Source: Ichthyophonus hoferi (Eukaryota; Opisthokonta; Ichthyosporea; Ichthyophonida; Ichthyophonidae). Taken from it: 64,000 bases of DNA. The notes under the pieces were generated by a model, which was not told the DNA's origin, did no database searches, and worked only from the letters and a program-made list of their open reading frames with translations. The stretch is from the NCBI GenBank assembly GCA_002751075.1, contig NAOQ01000001.1:25408-89407 (forward strand), written 5' to 3'. The translations under genes were made by a program, and so were the position numbers. Shown piece after piece: positions 1 through 11,322 of this stretch; within the stretch, counting starts at the first letter, position 1, and each line of letters starts with the position of its first letter.

Positions 1-7
1 AAAGCGA

Positions 8-152
<145 letters not shown>

Positions 153-3100
153 ATCTACTTTAAACATGGATCATAACATTTAAAATTTACACTTAATAGA
201 TATAGTTGTAATACTGTTTAGGCATTTAGGCATTTACAGTTTTTCTCTGTGGTCATTCTATAGTCTATTGGCTATTATTACAGATCTTTTAAAACTCAAA
301 AATCGCACCTTCTCTTACAAATAAATATTTTAGACCGAGTTAATTTAATAGCTCAACAGTACTTACTTAATATATTGTGGTATTCTTTTCCAGTATATTC
401 TTACCATATTAGGGCAAATAAATCAGATATATCTAGGATAAAGATCCGAGAATTAGAGCACCTATTGAGGAAGAGAAAACTGTGTCCAATAACATTATAA
501 CAGTTTGCATCTGTCATGATTCCAACACGTGAGAGAGTAAACATAAAATTTCTATAACGTCCTGATTTTTTGTTGTCTACTAATTCCATCTCCTGCATAT
601 GATAAATTTGATTGATCATCCAATTAGAGCACCCAATGCTTATTCTTAGATATAAAACTTTATTAAATCTTCTTTGCAATACTGTTCATCTTTCGCATTG
701 GTCGTTTGCATTTATTTTCCAAGTGGGAATCTAATTCTTATAAACAAATTACCCCCTGCTTCTTCACGTCAACGGAGAGCACCGGCTAGTTTAAATATAA
801 AAACTTTGGTGCTTTTTATTATTGTATTGTAACCTTGGTTTGGTATTTTTGTTAACATAATACACATTACAGATCCACTATTTCACAATTGTAACGTTTT
901 TGTTTATTATACAATGACTAAGGGTAGAGTCAGACCATATACAGCGTTTCCGTAGAATAGTTTTTGTTTAACCAAGAATCTATTAGCAATTGAGCGCACC
1001 TAAGAGCAATACATTCTAAATGCGTGAAATGCGTATGCATCTCTTCGTTAAGAGACTAGTAGTATTATGCGTCGGGTCTAAAGGAGGCTTTCTTGTTAAA
1101 TCGATGACATCTATCATAACTTGTGAAGCGAGTATTTCCCCCGCAGTATATTATTAATAAATATGGATGTTAGATATGTTTATGTTAACGGCTTTATCCA
1201 GTTCCTCTTATAGATATCAAGTTTTTGACAGGTTTCCTCATTCTTACCTTTGCGGACCTTGGACTTAAATCTTCTACTATTGTATAATAATGGTATCAAG
1301 CTATCTTAATAAAAATAAGAACTTGTGACAGTTTAGGTCCAGGTCCCTGCCTTACCACAGAGACCTCAGTAAATAGATGTTCACCATTCCACATAAGGTC
1401 CGTCCTTGGATAAGTTCAAGTTCCTCTTGTATTATGTCCTATGTGACAACATTAGCTTAAATGTCTTCGTCTTCTGAACTTTCAAGTCCACCAATAATTA
1501 TCTAATCCACAGATTACCGACAACCCCGGTTAACGGTTACGTCAGGGCTCTAACTGCTATCACCTTCTGGTATTGTGTAATATCATATACTAACATATCA
1601 TGTTATAGATCGGTGTAAGCGTAAAAGCCTCTCTATGATGTTGATACTATGAAGTTCCGCAAGTTGTTATGCTAGTTATACTTGCTTAATTATTATCACA
1701 GTCCTGGTCTTATATATATATATATATGGATTTTTTCTTTTTTTCCATAGCCTATTTTATTGACAATAAGTGATATAGGATATTAAGCCGTGTCAGTATT
1801 TTTTTTGTAGGATTATCTGAGCAATTGAACTAGTTTAGTTATAAAATCCTGGTTTTCTCAGCACAATTAGTATGGCTGCGAAAATTAATCAAATATCACT
1901 TGTGATGATGTCCGGCCTATTTCAATAATTACAGCAGACATGAACCTATGTATTTAATTTTGCAATGCTTCTATCTCCATAGGTTAATATAAATACAAGT
2001 TATTTGGGCTGCAGTCAAGAGAAGTACATTATACTATACTATTAACATAAACCTTGGTGTTGTATCTTGAAATCCAAATTCTCAAGTAATAATTCAACAG
2101 ATAATATATATACCCAAGTGACTAAATACTCCCACTCAGTTATGACGTGCGTAAAATATTTATACAAATACATGTTTGAGTAATTAATTATAAAGCTTAT
2201 ATATAATATTTCATTTTAGTGCAATTGTACATCAATATATATTAAATTAAGCAATATAAGATTTACGTAATGCATATTAGTATGATATAATTGTATATAC
2301 AAACATACGCCATCTCAATAAATTTATATATACAATTGATAATTCGACTTGACACATCTATAGGGTACTGATTTTAAGTACATTAATAAATGTCATAGAA
2401 ATTAAATTATTATCTTACTAGAAAAAATGAGATCTTTGCAAATTCAATTACAATACTAAACATGAAATATTTTCCCCCTGATATCCATTTAAATTAATAT
2501 CAGACATTATAATCTGAGAACTGTATATGAAACTCTAAGTTGCACATTAACAAAGAAATATTTTACATGGACTGCGCATGTGATTCAATCCTGTTGCCCT
2601 TTTAAGTTGACAACACTAGGTTGAAAATTAAATTGAAAAAAATTGCTTGCAAAAAAGCATAATTAGATAATAATCTTAGAACCAAGTAAAGAGATAATTA
2701 AATTGATAAATACTATGCATAGTGAATAAAACCAAAAACCTATCCTGTAATGTTAATTTGAAAATATTTCAGTGTTAGTAAGTTTTATTATCTCTAATAT
2801 TACAGAAATTTGGCAATATAAATAACTTTATTTAGTTGGATCTGCCATGAAGGACACTCGACATTACATGCCTTAGAATTCATAGCAGGTTTTTCTAGTC
2901 TTTTCCAGCATGCGCTACACATGCATACTCCATATAAATTCCCTTTATAGAAAAAAAGTCACACTTTCCTTGCTATCGGTTGGCGAGGGAATTATTTCCA
3001 AAAAATAGCAGATGGACGGAAAATTTTCGATAGACTAAGACTATACAGCAACTCCAACTCAACTATTGTAAATGCAGTACACATTGAACTTTACGTTGTA

Positions 3101-4839
3101 TTTAAATATTTAATTAACACGAATTTATTAAATGCTGTATTTTAGAGGCAGATATATACCAAGATATAAAAGCACATATTTTATTAGTATTTATTAAAGC
3201 AGGAATATTTAATTAATTTAGGTACTTCTTTATATCTATATATATAAACATCTAATATTATTAGTAATTATTAATACAAATGTAGTCTGGAAAAATAGTT
3301 AATGCAACGCATTAGTGGTAAACCTCAATCCAAGATGATCTGCCAAAAATTGAACCAGTCAAAAGTAAAGATCCTGCAACTATATAACAAGTCATTTCAG
3401 ATCATATGTTTTGGGGTCCGGATAGCACATTGCTTAGGCATCCTGCCTATGGCACGTCCTGCTGACTTATTTAATAATAAAAATGTGTCTTAGCATATCT
3501 GTACTCTGTACATGCAAAGGGGCACGTTTAAACGCTCTTTAATCCTTTAATTTGGTAAAATCTCTCCTTCTAAACAATTATATGATACAGCAACGCTTCT
3601 GTCTCTACTTACTATTTCCAACGGTATTTTATTGCTTATTCTGTATTTTTAGATGTACCTAGTTTTTGAATTTCTAGTTATGCTATGTTGACCGGTCTTT
3701 TGAAGATATAGTTATAATTATTTAAGTTAAGATGTCTGGGTTGAACTGAGTTTTACTATTGGATACCACTTAAGATAAAATACCCGTATATGACTTAGAT
3801 CATTTAAAGTTAAGTATCATTAGAACCAAGCCTATAGCGCTTATAACGTTAGTACCTAGAATTAATAGGTCGGTACATACATAGATGTAAGTTACAGTAA
3901 AGTTTGAATAGATGATTAAATGTTAATATATTTTAAAAGATATTGTCTTTGTTAACCAAGTAAATAATGCCTGGTTTAGTAGCCATACGTATCTGGTTAT
4001 AGTTTACATAATTGCAAACATAACTGTTAAAGTTCAATTAATTAATTGTTAAGCCCCACATAGTTTTAGTAGCAGGCTTGATGGTCGCCAACCACACTCA
4101 AATCGACTAGATAACAAGAGTCTTCGAACTCAGCCTGGACCAGTATTTTAGTATTATAGAAAGTAATAAACGTTGAATGGATGTTGTTATTATGAAATTG
4201 TCTAGCAATATACTTTCCAAAAAGTCAGAACAAGGTGGAAGAAGAGAAGATCTCGTCGTTAACCTTTCTAAGTACGGAAGGCCAGCTTATGAGAAGAAGA
4301 TTAGACTGGATTTACCTACGAACCATTACGACCAATCTTTTGGTATTGTCAGAGCCCAAGTCTTATTTTCAATAACTATAGTATTGCCAATAAACTCATC
4401 CCCATTCTCAATATCTTTTTCATTATATGATAAGTAGGTAGCATTGCTTGCTTATGTTCGCTATGAAATCACTATATTTATTCTTAGTTTGATTCAAGAC
4501 CGCAACGTCCCATCATCTCAAGGAGAATACCATACAACCGCCATTGTCAGTTACAATGTGTAGCATGGCAGACTGATGCACTGTTCTCACCGCCGTTTGC
4601 AACAACTCCTACAAACGCTTAATCAGTCACTGCCGTTTCCACAGCAGGGTCAACCAGGTGACACCTGCGACATGAACAAGATTATCAAGGGCAAGTTTCC
4701 CCCTTAGAAAATACAGTCTAGCCGGGCACTAAAGTGCATTTGCAGTAACATTGATGGTCTTCCACGCCTTTTCCTTTTCGGTTTCAAGTTGTTAGTCACG
4801 TTTGTTGACTAAGATATTCACTACACGTCTGTTTAATTA
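153..4839. other. AT-rich intergenic DNA, no gene recognised
   Basis: About 4.7 kb of AT-rich sequence. All ORFs are under 95 codons and none shows a known motif or the phase-matched exon pattern of the four real genes further right. The part from about 4.08 to 4.84 kb is less AT-rich and may be decayed transposon sequence, since an integrase fossil follows directly, but I could not identify any domain in it. Confidence 0.6.
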
Positions 4840-5259
4840 ATGAAAACAAAACAAAGAAGGACACTCTTCCCAACTTCAAGCAGTTTGCCGCCACTGCGGA
4901 GACACCATGCTCTATTTAAGGTCACCACTCTATTCGTTGACCAGGGGCATGAATACTTCTCCTTATTTACCACCTTTAACAAAAGCGGTATTTCTCATCG
5001 CATTGCCTTCCCCTACGCACTAAATAGCAATGGTATGTCTGAGTGCATAAACCACCAATTTAAAATTATGTGTTTCAGTTCAGAGAACCATATAAGTATT
5101 CCACACTACTGGGATTTTGCAATAACAGCAGCCACCTTTATTCACAGTTTGTCTCTAACAAAGGTAATTTCAAGTAATACGGTTCCCTACGCCCTTTGGA
5201 CCTGGGGTAGGCACCAGGAGAACTTTGTGTTTTTGTTTGTAATATCATCTACCGCTTAG
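4840..5259 (+). mobile_element. Ty1/copia integrase-core fossil
   Basis: The plus-strand translation resembles the catalytic core of a copia integrase. It has the strand with an acidic residue followed by a conserved HEY-type turn, then a PYALNSNGMSE segment matching the family's PYTPQQNGVAER block, then the region before the PYALW (family: PYEAW) turn. Only this part of pol is recognisable. The piece is broken and isolated, with no terminal repeats seen. It is an old, diverged copy. Confidence 0.65.
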
Positions 5260-5982
5260 ATGGCGTCAAGAGAGGGAAAAAAAAAACATATTGCCCTTCA
5301 ATTCTGTAATATTTATTGGTGATTCCAAAGAACCGCAAATCAATGTTATAATGATTAACACTATGAATTGCATATTTACAATTAGAGAGTCATGCAAAAC
5401 AGAGACCTGATTGCAACAGTTCTTCGTAGGCCTTGGCGATTTATCAACAAAGACAAGAAAATAAAAACAACTTTAGATGGAGTACCTCGTAGATCCATGC
5501 GTGGCAATAATAAGATACGTAGGCCGAATATTGAATATTGATTGTTAGAGGGTTTCACTATTTTTACGGGTGAATAACAAGCTCTACTTTAATCCATCTG
5601 CTAGAAGATTTCAGAATCAGTGGGATCAGAGGTGTAGCGTTATCTATCATGCTGTCTATAATCTATGACGTTATCTATAATCTTTGACGATGCCTATGTT
5701 GCGCTCATTATGAAGTACATTGTAGAACCACCTAGAAGCCAGGAAATGATAAAGTAATCAATCGCTTATTTTTATACATCAAAGATAGGATGTTATAATG
5801 ATCAATTCTAATTGCACAATAATAAGATGTATCTAATTGATCTATAGAAAATCGAGTGAATCAAATTTTATCTATTTTAAAATATTTAGTATTTCAGGTA
5901 GCTACTCTAAAATAATATACTATAGATAATAAGAAAACAGGCATGTTTACCAAAACAAAATTTGTGGTGCTTTTAAATTGTT

Positions 5983-6494
5983 AGAATAAGCTATTATCAA
6001 ATTTCACAATAATGGCTAGATTCTGACAGCCCTCCTGAAACTAACTACAATTTAAATTCTACACAATTACAGCGATTTATATCTTCCTTCTTGCTGAACA
6101 GTCCTTCAATTCCAGGAGTTCCACAGCGTCGGACCAAACCAGTTCCCAGTTAAGCTTCTAGGAGATAAGGCCAGCATCGTGATGGGTGAGGCTGTAACTC
6201 TAGGATCAAGGATGAAACACATGGCGCGTCACAGATGTTTTGTATGAGAGTGTGTCTCTGTGGAAAAAGTAGTACTTGACTACGTCAGGTCAAAGATAAA
6301 TATAGCTGATATATGTACAAAGGTACTCACTGAAGTAGCATGGCTTAACGCTGTGGAACTCCTGGGAATGAAGGACTGTTCAGCAAGAAGGAAGATATAA
6401 ATCGCTGTAATTGTGTAGAATTTAAATTGTAGTTAGTTTCAGGAGGGCTATCAGAATCTAGCCATTAATGTGAAATTTGATAATAGCTTATTCT
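5983..6494. repeat. Large inverted repeat built from copia 3' ends
   Basis: Positions 5983-6129 and 6348-6494 are 147-bp arms, near-identical reverse complements of each other (only a few mismatches by eye), around a 218-bp spacer. The right arm plus part of the spacer reads on the plus strand as the end of a copia RNase H region, with residues typical of the family (DYVRSK, ADICTK, LTEVAWL), followed by a purine-rich stretch and a short piece of probable LTR. The left arm is the same end in the opposite orientation. The structure therefore looks like two copia 3' ends joined tail to tail. Both are fossils. Confidence 0.8.
6240..6420 (+). mobile_element. Ty1/copia RNase H C-terminal fossil
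   Basis: Contains the DYVRSK...ADICTK...LTEVAWLNAVELLGM-like string that closes copia polyproteins (the family block is usually of the form V.T.DN.ADI.TK). It overlaps the inverted repeat described separately. It is broken and covers only the very end of pol. Moderate divergence suggests an old insertion. Confidence 0.6.
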
Positions 6495-6749
6495 GGTAAA
6501 TTGTAAATTCTAGATATGATCAATCTGTACAGATTGAACCTGCCGACTCGGCCCAATCCTGGGTCTGCGCAGCTGTGGGCCACGTAGTGTCGGACTGCCC
6601 GTAGTACATCCAACGCCTCCAGGATCTCAACAATAGTAATACGGGTACCCCTGATCTGTTGTTCTGCCGAAGTAACCATTTTTCGGCAAATCATGACACG
6701 GCAGAATGTAATTGGTTGACAGGGGCGAGCCAGTCACGTGACCTTAACA

Positions 6750-8300
6750 AAAATGGTATAAGTCTTGATGACTTGTACCCTTTCCGACTCCAGCGCCGTC
6801 CTGGGTGACGGTTATTTTAATAAAGCTAGGCCTCTATTGCATGACTCTAGTGCCTGTATTCATGTTACTCTGTATTTTGATAAGTTTTTGCATGGTTCCA
6901 TTAGGCCAGTTAGCGTTCGAGTGAATTTTGGCAAGGGATCGTACCTGTCAAAATGGTAAGGTTTGGTCTTAGTCAAGGCCCGGGTAAAAAATGTTGTTAT
7001 GGTCAAGAGATGGATGATGTGATTTTCGTTCCTGGATTACGGAAATCAATCATATCTGGTGTAGTAATTGTGGAAAAAAGGGTTCACCACTAGAGTAGTA
7101 GTGAAGACAGAGACTTTTAGGATTTATAATGACATGCGCGGTACGATTTTAGAAGACAGAATGATATATCGTGGGTTGTACATAACGGGCACGTTTGTTT
7201 GTCACGTTAACTTGGAGTCCCAAAAACTGCAAGGTACTCCTCATACTGCTTACTATGGAACTGCGTTGTCGATTGGGTCATGCTTGCCTGCCAGTTTTGA
7301 AAAAGGTATGTAAGGAATCCCAGATCACTCTTTCCGATAATCCTAAACGGTTGATGTGTGTAGATTGCCCAAAGCCCAATATCAGTACCTCTACTTATCC
7401 AGCGCGTGTAGATTTTCCTTCAGGGTTACTGTATAGGGTGTCCATGGACTTGATGGGCCCTTTACCTCCAACAAAACAAATTTTTTGTTATCTTTTGGTT
7501 ATTGTTGAGTTTTCCCAGTATTGCTGTCTACTCCTTGAATCAAGTCTGCTGTTTTGGCACGGTTCAAATTTTTCAATGAAACGGTGACAAACGCCACCTG
7601 ANNNNNNNNNNNNNNNNNNNNNNNNNNNNNNNNNNNNNNNNNNNNNNNNNNNNNNNNNNNNNNNNNNNNNNNNNNNNNNNNNNNNNNNNNNNNNNNNNNN
7701 NNNNNNNNNNNNNNNNNNNNNNNNNNNNNNNNNNNNNNNNNNNNNNNNNNNNNNNNNNNNNNNNNNNNNNNNNNNNNNNNNNNNNNNNNNNNNNNNNNNN
7801 NNNNNNNNNNNNNNNNNNNNNNNNNNNNNNNNNNNNNNNNNNNNNNNNNNNNNNNNNNNNNNNNNNNNNNNNNNNNNNNNNNNNNNNNNNNNNNNNNNNN
7901 NNNNNNNNNNNNNNNNNNNNNNNNNNNNNNNNNNNNNNNNNNNNNNNNNNNNNNNNNNNNNNNNNNNNNNNNNNNNNNNNNNNNNNNNNNNNNNNNNNNN
8001 NNNNNNNNNNNNNNNNNNNNNNNNNNNNNNNNNNNNNNNNNNNNNNNNNNNNNNNNNNNNNNNNNNNNNNNNNNNNNNNNNNNNNNNNNNNNTAGGGTGT
8101 CCATGGACTTGATGGGCCCTTTACCTCCAACAAAACAAATTTTTTGTTATCTTTTGGTTATTGTTGAGTTTTCCCAGTATTGCTGTCTACTCCTTGAATC
8201 AAGTCTGCTGTTTTGGCACGGTTCAAATTTTTCAATGAAACGGTGACAAACGCCACGGGTACTCACATTCATTCAGCAGCTACTGTCGGAAAATAGTTCT
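6750..8300 (+). mobile_element. Ty1/copia GAG-pre-integrase / integrase N-terminal fossil
   Basis: The stretch around 7195-7587 shows a copia GAG-pre-integrase zinc region (RLGHA, then a CxxC pair) followed by the first strand of the integrase core (MDLMGPLPP, family HxDLCGPMPP). Upstream of it, 7068-7313 gives further polyprotein-like residues. A 491-base N gap interrupts the element, and 164 bp are repeated on both sides of it. The copy is broken. It may belong with the RNase H piece at 8.9-9.3 kb as one decayed element. Confidence 0.7.
7602..8092. other. Assembly gap (491 N) with duplicated flanks
   Basis: 491 consecutive N. The 164 bases at 7434-7597 recur identically at 8093-8256, starting at the first base after the gap, while the left copy ends four bases before it. 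This is the pattern of two overlapping contig ends that a scaffolder placed side by side, so the gap length is probably not real. Confidence 0.9.
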
Positions 8301-8874
8301 GAGTTTGTATACCCAGTGGACGCGTGCTGGGCCCATAACCCTATTAAATTTCCATGATAATCAAAGCTAGCGTTCTGCACTCTTCCATTTATATCAGATT
8401 GATTTTATTATTCTAAGTCGAGACTGATTAATCGATTCCAATTAGAACCAAACACATGTTCAGCTTTTATTTTCGGGCCAATAGCATTGTCGATGCTGCA
8501 ATTTTATGGAACTTAAAAAGCAAACGTTTGCGTACTTCAGGGATTAGACACGTGGCCATAATTTAATTATAATCTTTTGTTAGTAGTGTATTGTTTACAA
8601 TATTTGAATATAAAATTAATTTTTTAATATAATAGCCAGGCTAATAATACTTATTTCTTGTTTTAACTCTGGAAAATATTGTTTGAGCAATTAATCCAAT
8701 TGAATGAGGTACATAGTACATTGGTTAACTAGTTTTAGTCCAGTTCAAGACTTTAATCGCAGGTCAGGTAACTTGGTTTGATTCGCGGTATACCATACAA
8801 TGGATCTGTCCTACGGTTAAGGTTTAATATCAACAATGTATATATTTTGAATGGAGTTATATGTTGAATAATAG

Positions 8875-9355
8875 ATGGAAAATATTTTCCCTTTAACATC
8901 ATTTTTTTTGGATGGTGGATCAGTGCATTGGTTCAGCAAGAAAAATAGCGTATGTGCACATGAATCTACTGAAGGCGAGTTTATTGTCCACAACACTTGC
9001 ACTCGGCAAATACTATACATAGCATTATTGTTGGATTGCCCAGAGATCGATAGCCAGCCAGTCACATTGTATGGGGACAACCAGAGTGCCCCAAAATTAC
9101 GTGCAAAAAGCTTACTTACTCAAGCAAACCAGACACACGAGTGAGGTGCTGGTATATAAGGGAGGCAATAGACAATCGAGTGATCGTAGTGAGAGGTCCC
9201 GACACTACCAAAAGCAGCTGATTCTTTGACGAAGGCCATGGCTAGCCCAGTTTTCCAAACGACCAAAAGTTTATTGAGGTTTTTTTCCACTTAAGTAACA
9301 CTTTTTCTTTTGTGGGCATAATAGCTTAAACTGATATCAGGTCAAGAGGGAGTAG
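8875..9355 (+). mobile_element. Ty1/copia RNase H fossil with polypurine tract
   Basis: 8875-9144 reads as copia RNase H. It has WFSKKNSV, then STEGEF (family STEAEY), then YGDNQSA (family xDNxSA), in the right order and spacing. Family-like residues continue past 9144 towards a purine-rich sequence at about 9340-9355 that has the form of the tract preceding a copia 3' LTR. No full LTR pair was found. The element is broken and old. Confidence 0.75.
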
Positions 9356-9738
9356 TGGAACCAAAGTGTTCACAAAACTTTAATTATTCATTTTATTATT
9401 ATTATTATTTATGGTTATTCACTTTTCGTTCATTACCATATAGAAAAGATTACCTTTCCTAGTTAAATTTGATGTGAAATCTTTTGAACGATCTATGTTA
9501 CTATTGGTTTGAAGGTTGCCACAAAGATCGATAATTCAATCAATTCATAAAAATAGCCGACATCAATCACACAATCATTAAGATAGTATATATATGTCGA
9601 TCAATTAGTAGTTGATCAATTTGGATTTATTTGAACGCATGTACCATAAAATTAACATCAATTAGAAAACAATCTATTCCGGAATTTTATATATAATTAT
9701 GTATTCATATTTTGCCTAGTTTTTAAAAAAGACGATTT

Positions 9739-10060
9739 AATGAATCCAGAACCTTTACTAGAAGGCTAACCAATTAAGCCTGGTGTCGCTTCTCCTAATC
9801 CTAATCGTACTGTAACCATATATCCACAACCACAATTAGATTGTAGTTACTGCATGTACAACACAGTACCTGGTAAGAAATTACAGGCTTTTATAACTTT
9901 TGAGCAACAGCGTGAGTTTGAGAAGAAATTATTAGAATTTTTAGTTTGTACATTACCAGACCACAACTTTGAAACAGCACCGGGTATTCCTGATTTTAGT
10001 TATAATTCTAGTATAGTTTATACACATCATGTCTCAGCCTTAGTATATGATGCAGCTTAA
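9739..10060 (+). other. Coding-like stretch of unknown origin
   Basis: A 68-codon ORF (9854-10060) has a balanced amino-acid composition and lies downstream of a short proline-rich stretch with similar codon texture. Its residues include a pair of cysteines, TFEQQREFEKKLLEFLV and PGIPDFSY. I recognise no family. It lies next to retrotransposon fossils, so it may be a piece of another mobile element or a decayed host gene. Confidence 0.3.
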
Positions 10061-10934
10061 TCTAAATAAAAAACCTTATATACGTGAGCATATTCTTCTA
10101 AAGTTCTCAGTCTATTGGCCAGTCTGACACAATATATGTTCTTAGAATAATTAAGATGACGCCAATAAAACTTGGTTAGAATTTGTTATATAGTAGGTCA
10201 ATTAGCTAATAATATCCCAGGAGTAATATTTAGTCGAACCAATTAGTTAGTACAGGATGTATTTAGAATTTGTCTTTTATGTTATTGGCTACAATCATCC
10301 AATGAGTGCTGGCTATTAACTTATTATTTTGATTTGCTAAAATATTAGCCATCTGCGCTCGTTCTAGCGACTTGTCCACAGGCTTCGGGGACCAATTAGG
10401 TTTTGTTTATAGGCGACAAAATATAATTGATTAGGATTGGTTAATAATTTATCCAAACTGTGCATTAGGATTGCTATTGCACAATTTGTTTTTACTGTGC
10501 TATGTGCAGATGCCTAAATATATAATTATACATTGCCTTTAGTAGTTTTAAAATATTAAAGGTAGTATTTTGATAATACATCTATTGCATTCTTCTAAAT
10601 TCCCCTTACTGCTATTTTAAGATGTTAGATAACTCTCAATATATATACGTAGCCCATAAAATCTCTTTCTGTGATGTTGAGATCCAAGTATTCGCACTGC
10701 ACATAGATACTTCAAGCCTAGCCGCACTATAAATAGCCGTAGTACCAGTACAGCTAACTTGGTTAGAATGCTGATCTTAAAATACGTTCCGATGTAGTTG
10801 ATTGGTGGCTAGGCGGGGCTAAATGCTAACAAACAACTACGAGATTAATCCAATCGTCAACAACTTACAAAATCTATGCAAAATCTAAACACTAAGAAAA
10901 CAGATTAAGATTAGCAGCCCACCATGAGGCCAGC
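10061..10934. other. Intergenic DNA, nothing recognised
   Basis: AT-rich sequence with no ORF of note and no repeat structure that I could see. Confidence 0.5.
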
Positions 10935-11264
10935 TTGACTTATATACTCCGTCCTTCCCTACCCACCTCCACCCCGTATGTTGGAATGCTAGATTTCAAA
11001 CCAATTTTGAAGTCTCAGAGATCAGTTCAAAATATTCAATCAGCACCTTTATTCAGCACATCTAGCAATATTCATTTCTATCATAGAAACCTAAAAATGT
11101 TGCTCGGAGATGTACTATGCCGCCTACAGTGCTCCGTGGTATGCCAGGGCCCATATTTAATCAATCTAGATGAAAGGTACCATATGCAAGTTTTAGCAGC
11201 CATACCTCCTGATCAAGACGAACAAAGAGGCTTATATGTTTCTTTTCAGCAAGCCAGCAATTAA
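10935..11264 (+). mobile_element. Possible Ty3/gypsy RT-RNase H scrap
   Basis: A 109-codon ORF includes NLKMLLGDVLCRLQ, which resembles the xxxVxADALSRLP block that ends the gypsy RNase H region, preceded by a basic stretch. The similarity is short and only suggestive. The ORF could equally be chance. If real, it is a broken remnant. It lies just beyond the 3' end of the MIC60 gene. Confidence 0.3.
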
Positions 11265-11322
11265 TATACAGCGGACCGCATTAATACGAATTCTAAAGCA
11301 TCTGTATATTGGCATGGCGCAT

